A stretch of DNA of 18,629 nt. Origin: an uncultured Actinomyces sp. Lineage in GTDB: Bacteria > Actinomycetota > Actinomycetes > Actinomycetales > Actinomycetaceae. This document shows, one piece after another, positions 13,466 to 18,629 of the stretch. The stretch lies in the NCBI GenBank assembly GCA_945949035.1, contig CAMFDH010000006.1, positions 1-18,629 of the forward strand, given 5' to 3'. The position numbers and the translations under genes are program-made. The notes beneath the pieces are model-generated. The model ran no database searches. It saw only the letters and a list, made by a program, of their open reading frames with translations, and was not told the origin of the DNA. Every line of letters starts with the position of its first letter. Positions within the stretch are counted from its first letter, which is position 1.

Positions 13466-16372
13466 CTAGCCGACCGAGATACTTGAGATCTTGGCTCGGT
13501 TCATACCTTCATCGTCAACTGGCAGCGAGTTGAACTTGATTCCAAGCGCCGAAACTTCTGTTGGCTGCGCAAGCCTAATAACGGTGTTACCGTTGGCTGT
13601 CCCCGTTGCCAGCACCTCACCGTCTCGCGGGTTTCCGGCACTGGCATTCACGACAATAATCTCGCCGCCGGCACCAATCACGTCGAGGGTAACCTCAGAA
13701 ACCACCGCCGGCTCCGCAAGGCTGAGCAAGATGGCGATCTCGCTGCCCGGCTGGAATGCATTCTGCGTGAAGTAGCGTGAACGCCACACCGATGCGGGAT
13801 CCGCATCAAGAATCGCGGCAGAGAGTTCGGGGTGGTCGCCATCATCATCATTCCAAGAGAAGATCGTGGCGCTTGTGACGACCGGTAAAGCAGCGGGAGG
13901 TGTTGTCGTATCTGGCTCCTCCGCAGACTGTTCCTCTTCCTGCACGTCTGACTGGCTGCTCTGAGAGGCACCGATCTCCCCGGTACCACCGACACCCTCC
14001 AACAGACTTGGACGTGACTCCATCAGGGTTGTAACAGCAAAGTAACCAGCGACGATCACGAGGATAAAGCCCAGTATCAAGGCGGGCACCGTGGGGTTGA
14101 AGCCCTTCTTCCCGGCACTGGAGGTCGCGGAGTTTCCGCGGAGGTTACTGCCTTGACTGCTCATTTCTGGGTCCTTATCTGATTCTTCGTCCTCTACGTT
14201 ACCTTGCGATTCGCCCGCTGCGTCAGTGTCCTCTGGTGGCGTAGGTGCGGGTACATGGTGCAGGGGCGCCTCTTCCTTGGCAGTCACCAGGGCATCGACG
14301 ACGGGGACACCCTCCGGAGTCTCAAGGTTCTTCGAAACCTGAGGAATCGGCCCCGAAAGAAGGGGGATCGCGCCCGTTGAGGGCATGTCCAAAGGGGACA
14401 TTCCACGGGCAAGTGCCGAGGTCGCACCGGTTGCCGTCAGCGTTGCAGTACCGAAGATATCGTCCCACTGCGGGGGAGCATCTCCCCAGCGGGCAGCCTG
14501 GGGCAGTTCACGCGCAACCCGCTCTTCCTCGGCTTCAGACATGGGAGCCACGGGGAAGCCCTGCGCCGTCGGTAGGTTCGGACGCTCAGGATCATCTAGA
14601 TCGCGGAGGGCCGCTTCGGCGAGATTTGCGCGCAACTCGCCCTCACTGTCAATCTCAGTTCCAGGCTCGAGGGATGCTGCGGGGGATGTGGACCGGGGGC
14701 GGAGGCGGGCAACCAGCGCTCCGAAGACCGCGTCAGTGCCCTGCGGGTCAACGAGGTGAAGGAAACCGAAGTAGACGATGGCAACGATGACTGCAACGAG
14801 AACTGACTTCCACGTTCCGTCAACGAAACGGCCGATCATGGAATCCGTGTTGGTCGTGGGTCCGATCAGGTGGAGGACGCCCCACGCCACCAGGGCTGAG
14901 ATCGCAAACGCCAGCATGGAACGCAGGTAGAAGACCACTACCCTTCCGACGTTGATTTGCCGAACCATGTATCCGGCCCAGGCAAGGGAGACAAACCCCT
15001 GCACGATGCGGTAGACGGTCTCGCCAGCGGCGGCTCCAACGGTCCACCACTTTGCGTCGGCGAGGAAGTAGACGGACCAGCCGATGATGAGCTGCAGGAT
15101 AATCGGGGCAATAGCGATGATGAAGACAGGTTTGGCGTTCTCAAACGCGAAAAAGACGCGCTGGGACATGATCGTCAGACCCGCGGCCGGCAGCGCAAAC
15201 ATCAGGGTCACCAGGACCATGCCGTACAGCGTCGCGCTGGTCGCCGACTGGGTCGGCATGATGACCTGCATGACCGGGGTGGCAGCCACCATCAGTACGG
15301 CAGCCGCGTAGAAGGAAAGGAGGACGATGAGCTCGACACCGCGGTGGTAGTTGCTTGCCACCCCGCGGATGTTTCCGTCAGCAACGTCATTGGCCAGTCG
15401 GGTGAAGATAGCCGTCGCCAGCGTGAGGGCAATCAGGGATGACGGCACCATGTAGATCATGTAGGCAAACTGGTAGGCGGGATTTCCCGCCACCAAGATG
15501 CCGGTCGCCTCGGTGTAGGCATCGGCCCGAGTTGCCAGCTGCGAGGTTGAAACAACGGCAAACTGGCTGATCAGCAAAGTGGCGAAAGTCCAGAACGCAA
15601 CCTTGGAGGCAGACCCGAAACTGGTTCCCTTAAAGCGGAAGTCGAGACGAAGTTTGAGGCCTGACTTCCGCAGGGGTATAAGTAGGACCAGCGCCTGTGC
15701 AATAACGCCGAGAGTGGCCATGCCCGCCACGACCAGAATCTGATCTGAGGTCATCGACTCGGCTGCCCGGATGTCTCCAGCCTTGCCCCAGAGTGAGAGG
15801 AAGAGCAGCAGTGAGGCGATTCCGAAAATGTTGTTGACGACCGGTGCCCACATGTAAGGACCAAAGATCCCGCGGGCGTTCAGCAGCTCTCCGAGAAGGT
15901 TATAGAGGCCGTAGAAGAAGATCTGAGGGACACAGATGAGGGCGAAAGTAATGGTCAGAGAGCGCATCTCTGGGCTGTACGCCGAAGCCAGGATCGTGAC
16001 GATTACCGGTGTGGCCACCATGGCCAAGACAGTCAGTAGGAAAAGCAGCGAACCGGCGGCGGTCAGCAGCTTGTTGACGTACTGGCTACCGGCCCGTCCC
16101 TTAAGGGCACGGACAATCTGGGGGATGAGGACGGCGTCGATGATGCCTGCCGCCAAAAGGTTGTAGACCATATTTGGCAGCGTGTTGGCAACCTGGAATG
16201 AACCCATGGCACCAGCTGACGCTCCGAGTGCGGCAACCAGCAGTGCCGAACGGACAAAGCCGAGCAGGCGTGACACGAGGGTGCCCGAGGCCATCACAAG
16301 GGAGGACTTGAGCAGGGTCTGCTGCTTCGGTGCTATTCCGTGGACATTCTCTTCCGGCGTCTTCTCACTCAA
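13466..16372 (-). CDS. murJ: Lipid II flippase MurJ (MviN) with C-terminal extracellular discoidin-like domain, no kinase domain
   Basis: MurJ moves the peptidoglycan precursor lipid II across the membrane. I prefer TTG at 16372 (N terminus SEKTPEEN), which has GGGGG 6 nt upstream and begins one base after the DUF6049 stop; a GTG at 16399 without a ribosome binding site would add 9 residues. With TTG the product has 968 residues. About 16-546 is the multi-spanning MATE-like core (LVSRLLGFVRSALL, QVANTLPNMVYNLLAAG). About 551-759 is a Pro/Glu/Ala/Thr-rich cytoplasmic linker, 761-784 one membrane helix, and 831-968 an outside domain (SVWRSRYF, SEVTLDVIGAGGEIIV) resembling discoidin/F5-8-type-C folds. 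The mycobacterial homologue has a pseudokinase between core and helix; here no kinase motif (no VAxK, HRD or DFG equivalent) is visible. Confidence 0.93.
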   Translation of the reverse strand: MSEKTPEENVHGIAPKQQTLLKSSLVMASGTLVSRLLGFVRSALLVAALGASAGAMGSFQVANTLPNMVYNLLAAGIIDAVLIPQIVRALKGRAGSQYVNKLLTAAGSLLFLLTVLAMVATPVIVTILASAYSPEMRSLTITFALICVPQIFFYGLYNLLGELLNARGIFGPYMWAPVVNNIFGIASLLLFLSLWGKAGDIRAAESMTSDQILVVAGMATLGVIAQALVLLIPLRKSGLKLRLDFRFKGTSFGSASKVAFWTFATLLISQFAVVSTSQLATRADAYTEATGILVAGNPAYQFAYMIYMVPSSLIALTLATAIFTRLANDVADGNIRGVASNYHRGVELIVLLSFYAAAVLMVAATPVMQVIMPTQSATSATLYGMVLVTLMFALPAAGLTIMSQRVFFAFENAKPVFIIAIAPIILQLIIGWSVYFLADAKWWTVGAAAGETVYRIVQGFVSLAWAGYMVRQINVGRVVVFYLRSMLAFAISALVAWGVLHLIGPTTNTDSMIGRFVDGTWKSVLVAVIVAIVYFGFLHLVDPQGTDAVFGALVARLRPRSTSPAASLEPGTEIDSEGELRANLAEAALRDLDDPERPNLPTAQGFPVAPMSEAEEERVARELPQAARWGDAPPQWDDIFGTATLTATGATSALARGMSPLDMPSTGAIPLLSGPIPQVSKNLETPEGVPVVDALVTAKEEAPLHHVPAPTPPEDTDAAGESQGNVEDEESDKDPEMSSQGSNLRGNSATSSAGKKGFNPTVPALILGFILVIVAGYFAVTTLMESRPSLLEGVGGTGEIGASQSSQSDVQEEEQSAEEPDTTTPPAALPVVTSATIFSWNDDDGDHPELSAAILDADPASVWRSRYFTQNAFQPGSEIAILLSLAEPAVVSEVTLDVIGAGGEIIVVNASAGNPRDGEVLATGTANGNTVIRLAQPTEVSALGIKFNSLPVDDEGMNRAKISSISVG

Positions 16373-16373
16373 G

Positions 16374-18530
16374 TTACGCCCCCTGGTCTGATGGGCCACC
16401 GTTTGTGCTCATACGACGCTGCCCCTTCTTGATGGTTCTGACGACACCCGCTATGAAACCGACACCGAGCAGTCCGGCGACGATCCAGATTCCCGGACCC
16501 TCCCAGTCTGCCCGCACGCGAACGACAATGGGATCTGAAACGTCCAGGGTAGTGCCACCCTCCGTCATTGCAACCGCATTGATAGTGACCTCACCCGTTC
16601 CCACTGCTTCCACCGGGATATGAACGGTCACTGATCCGTCGCGAGGCAGCACCGTGGTGACCCACTCTTTCACGGAGAGGCGTGGGTCGGAGACTTCCAA
16701 ACCAACTCGAATCTCCAGGGTAAATGAGCCGTTGTTCTTCACGGTGACCGGGAACGGCGCGTTTCGACCAACGACATTAACGGGTCCTGAGGGAACCACC
16801 TGAACCGCCTGGGTGACGCTGCGGAGAGTGGCAAGGGCATCATCTATTAGCTCTTGACGGCGTGCCTGGTTGAGGTCGGAGGCGGTCGCTGCCAGAACAG
16901 AGTTCAGTTCCCACGCAATCGACTCTGTGTTGCTGGGGCTGGAGGCAAGAACATCCCGGGCGGCCAAGTACTCATTCGAGAGCGGGGTGAGCTGGGAGAC
17001 GACCTCATCCCTGGCACTGGAGTCCAGGTATAAGACCGGTTCGCGAGCCATGGAGGACAGGGGAGCCGAGAGCATATCCCTAAGACTCACCGGGGTTATC
17101 CACGGGGCACCGAGCAGTTCATTCAGACGTGTCGCTGGGTCCTCTCCAAGCTCAGAAGCAGGAATGTTCAACCACAGGTCAAGATCGCCCTCACTCTCCC
17201 TGGTGGCGGTCGCGGTTAGGGCACGCACCCTCTGCCGGGCATTGAGATCACCGAGTTGCAACCGGGTGCTCTCCGAGAGGGCTTCAACCCCCTCACCCCA
17301 GGAGTCGAGCACGCTGACCGCGTTAGGGGACATGCCAACCTGACCGTCCTCGCCAGCAACAGTTGCCCCGGTGAGAGGGTCGATCAGTATTGGTGAGGAC
17401 GGGGTTGCGGAAGATGAGAACAGGGTCTTCGTTCCCGAGGGGGGACTGAGCACGGTCTCGCCGCCAGCAGACTGGAGGGTACGTAGTCCCCACCAAGCCT
17501 CGTCCGCCACGACGACATCATCGATCACGTCGACCGCGTATCTTTCGAGGGCGGCAAGAAACTGCCGGTGGGCCTCACGCTCACGAGACTCTTCTTCACG
17601 GTCAGAAGATGATTCTGCGCCGCTCTGGGCTACCTCGCCTCCTTGTGACTGGGGATTTCCCCCGGAGCTCGCGGCATTGCCTGTGGTCGACCGGTTCCCT
17701 TCGTCCCGGGAGGGGGGATCAATAAGGCGTGAGGTCGCTGCTAAATCGAAGAGAGTTCCCTGCTCGGTGGCCGCAAGTAACGACAGGGAGGCGTGTGCGG
17801 CAGGTAGTGAAATAACCTCGAGGCCCTGTGGGGGAGAGGTGGACATAAGAAGTCGAAGGTCGGTGGGAGAAAGGCCGATGGTGACCCCGTCTTGGAACAG
17901 CTTGGGCCAATCCTGGACCGCCAAACTACCCGCCGGGTCCGGGACCGTCACATTTACTCGGGCGTCAGCTTCGGAGCCGGGGGGAAACCACAGCAGCAGG
18001 GTGCGAGCCTGGGGCACGTCCCCTCCCCAGCTGAAGGTTTTGGGTAGAAGGCGGACGGTTACCCCGTACGGGCCCCACGCGTCAGTGTTCCAAAGGGGAA
18101 GATCGACAAAAGGTATCTCAATGGAGATGAGCGCACCTCCAGAGGTGGCGTGGGAGATGTCCGAGTCACTGAGCTCGTACTCATCCGCTGACCAACTGTC
18201 GTTTCTTCCCTCGGCGAGGAAGGCATCAACTTCTTCAAGGTCCTCGAACGGGTCGGCATGTACAAAGGTCCCCAGGCGAGCGCCCTCCAGGTCTGCGGCA
18301 TCATCCGCTCTGATTTCGACGGTGATCTTGACGCTGTCCTCGTCAGTCAGAATCTCAGGACTGATCCCCTCCACGGTGACGATGGGGGAGGACGAGTCGT
18401 CGTCACCTGGGGCGGCGTAGCTAAGTGGTGCCAGAACCAGGGTGCTGACCACTAGTGCAAACGCCAAAATCAACGCCAAGAGGTGGGGCCGCGTCCTGTC
18501 CGGGCATGTGGGTCTGGGAGTCATTGTCAC
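16374..18530 (-). CDS. DUF6049 family secreted/membrane-anchored protein
   Basis: A 718-residue protein of unknown function with the position and architecture of the DUF6049 family (relative of Mycobacterium Rv3909), which precedes murJ in actinobacteria. A signal peptide is clear: charged start, hydrophobic core at about 17-35, likely cleavage at SYA-AP near residue 39. A beta-rich extracellular region follows (TVEGISPEILTDEDSVKITVEI near 50-75). A Ser/Gly/Glu/Arg low-complexity spacer spans about 280-325. A late Ig-like segment (PFPVTVKNNGSFTLEIRVGL) precedes a C-terminal membrane helix at about 678-697 and a short basic tail. Start GTG 18530 follows AGAGGGG at about 10 nt; ATG 18524 is an alternative. 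Its stop is next to the murJ start, implying coupling and a role near cell-wall precursor export (inference). Confidence 0.85.
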   Translation of the reverse strand: MTMTPRPTCPDRTRPHLLALILAFALVVSTLVLAPLSYAAPGDDDSSSPIVTVEGISPEILTDEDSVKITVEIRADDAADLEGARLGTFVHADPFEDLEEVDAFLAEGRNDSWSADEYELSDSDISHATSGGALISIEIPFVDLPLWNTDAWGPYGVTVRLLPKTFSWGGDVPQARTLLLWFPPGSEADARVNVTVPDPAGSLAVQDWPKLFQDGVTIGLSPTDLRLLMSTSPPQGLEVISLPAAHASLSLLAATEQGTLFDLAATSRLIDPPSRDEGNRSTTGNAASSGGNPQSQGGEVAQSGAESSSDREEESREREAHRQFLAALERYAVDVIDDVVVADEAWWGLRTLQSAGGETVLSPPSGTKTLFSSSATPSSPILIDPLTGATVAGEDGQVGMSPNAVSVLDSWGEGVEALSESTRLQLGDLNARQRVRALTATATRESEGDLDLWLNIPASELGEDPATRLNELLGAPWITPVSLRDMLSAPLSSMAREPVLYLDSSARDEVVSQLTPLSNEYLAARDVLASSPSNTESIAWELNSVLAATASDLNQARRQELIDDALATLRSVTQAVQVVPSGPVNVVGRNAPFPVTVKNNGSFTLEIRVGLEVSDPRLSVKEWVTTVLPRDGSVTVHIPVEAVGTGEVTINAVAMTEGGTTLDVSDPIVVRVRADWEGPGIWIVAGLLGVGFIAGVVRTIKKGQRRMSTNGGPSDQGA

Positions 18531-18545
18531 CGTCGATCTGCCCCT

Positions 18546-18629
18546 CTAGGATTTCGTAGGCGGCGAAAACAGCAGCTCGATGGCCAGCGCCGCCACACGG
18601 CGTTCGTTGGGGTACGAGAGCAGGGTGGT
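18546..18629 (-). CDS. Probable NUDIX hydrolase, C-terminal end only, cut by window edge
   Basis: A frame open from the window edge on the minus strand reads TTLLSYPNERRVAALAIELL and then FSPPTKS before a TAG at 18548-18546, giving 27 residues. It ends 15 nt before the DUF6049 start, a spacing typical of co-transcribed genes. In actinobacteria the gene upstream of DUF6049-murJ is usually a NUDIX (MutT-like) hydrolase, and a short helical C terminus of this kind suits that family. The catalytic NUDIX box would lie outside the window, so the family is inferred mostly from position. Another minus-strand frame (AAVFAAYEILEGQID) is also open here and cannot be fully excluded. Confidence 0.45.
   Translation of the reverse strand, partial: TTLLSYPNERRVAALAIELLFSPPTKS

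Noticed and set aside
14245..14790. 181-codon plus-strand frame antisense to the murJ linker
   Set aside because: Falls within the low-complexity part of murJ; Pro/Arg/Gly-rich shadow with no domain.
13466..14850. Hidden kinase domain in the MurJ C-terminal half
   Set aside because: Reading residues 540-770 shows no glycine loop, VAxK, HRD or DFG equivalents, only Pro/Glu/Ala/Thr-rich sequence.
17371..18420. 349-codon plus-strand frame antisense to the DUF6049 gene
   Set aside because: Long, but Ser/Arg-rich throughout, lacking any motif and fully explained as the complement of a real secreted protein gene that has a signal peptide and membrane anchor.
18575..18629. Possible plus-strand gene start (ATG near 18581) at the right edge
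   Set aside because: Too short to judge, and the minus-strand frame ending 15 nt before DUF6049 fits the expected gene order better.
1..18629. CRISPR arrays, insertion sequences, prophage genes, tRNA or rRNA genes
   Set aside because: No spaced direct repeats, transposase motifs, phage-type proteins or recognisable tRNA/rRNA sequence were seen on either strand.

Overview
This window is the chromosomal replication-origin neighbourhood of an actinobacterium. The evidence is gene content and order: dciA(partial)-recF-dnaN-dnaA on the minus strand, then rpmH-rnpA-yidD-yidC-jag-rsmG-parA-parB on the plus strand, then DUF6049-murJ-trxB running back towards the origin. Further support comes from the fairly high GC content, frequent GTG starts, an actinobacterial-type DciA C-terminal motif, and a MurJ with an extra membrane segment and an extracellular C-terminal domain. 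An Actinomycetales/Micrococcales-type organism, possibly Actinomycetaceae, is my inference; the window has no 16S rRNA to settle it.

Layout. 1-306: start of dciA, cut by the window edge. 299-1618: recF. 1639-2775: dnaN, start corrected to a GTG behind a strong ribosome binding site. 2776-3261: dnaN-dnaA gap with one near-perfect DnaA box, weaker boxes and a TAG trinucleotide run. 3262-4749: dnaA. 4750-5168: dnaA-rpmH gap with the main DnaA-box cluster, including one perfect box. 5169-9770: rpmH, rnpA, yidD, yidC, jag, rsmG, parA. 9784-11118: parB, carrying two perfect parS palindromes inside its own reading frame. 11153-11194: a long perfect hairpin between convergent parB and a PLP aminotransferase, very likely a bidirectional terminator. 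11220-18629: aminotransferase, trxB, murJ, a DUF6049 secreted/membrane protein and the last 27 codons of a probable NUDIX hydrolase, all on the minus strand.

How the genes fit together. DnaA opens the origin, DnaN is the replicative clamp, RecF acts in recombination repair and DciA is the helicase-loading factor. ParA, ParB and parS segregate the newly copied origin. RnpA, L34, YidD, YidC and Jag serve ribosomes, RNA processing and membrane protein insertion. MurJ with its DUF6049 neighbour belongs to peptidoglycan precursor export. TrxB reduces thioredoxin.

Most of this is conserved housekeeping content, and I found no defence, mobile or biosynthetic system. The points worth a second look are: two in-frame parS sites in an apparently disordered insert of ParB; a MurJ that keeps the C-terminal extracellular domain but lacks the pseudokinase domain of the mycobacterial homologue; the absence of sigM, trxA and cwlM between murJ and parB, where an aminotransferase sits instead; and a candidate DnaA-trio element in the dnaN-dnaA gap.
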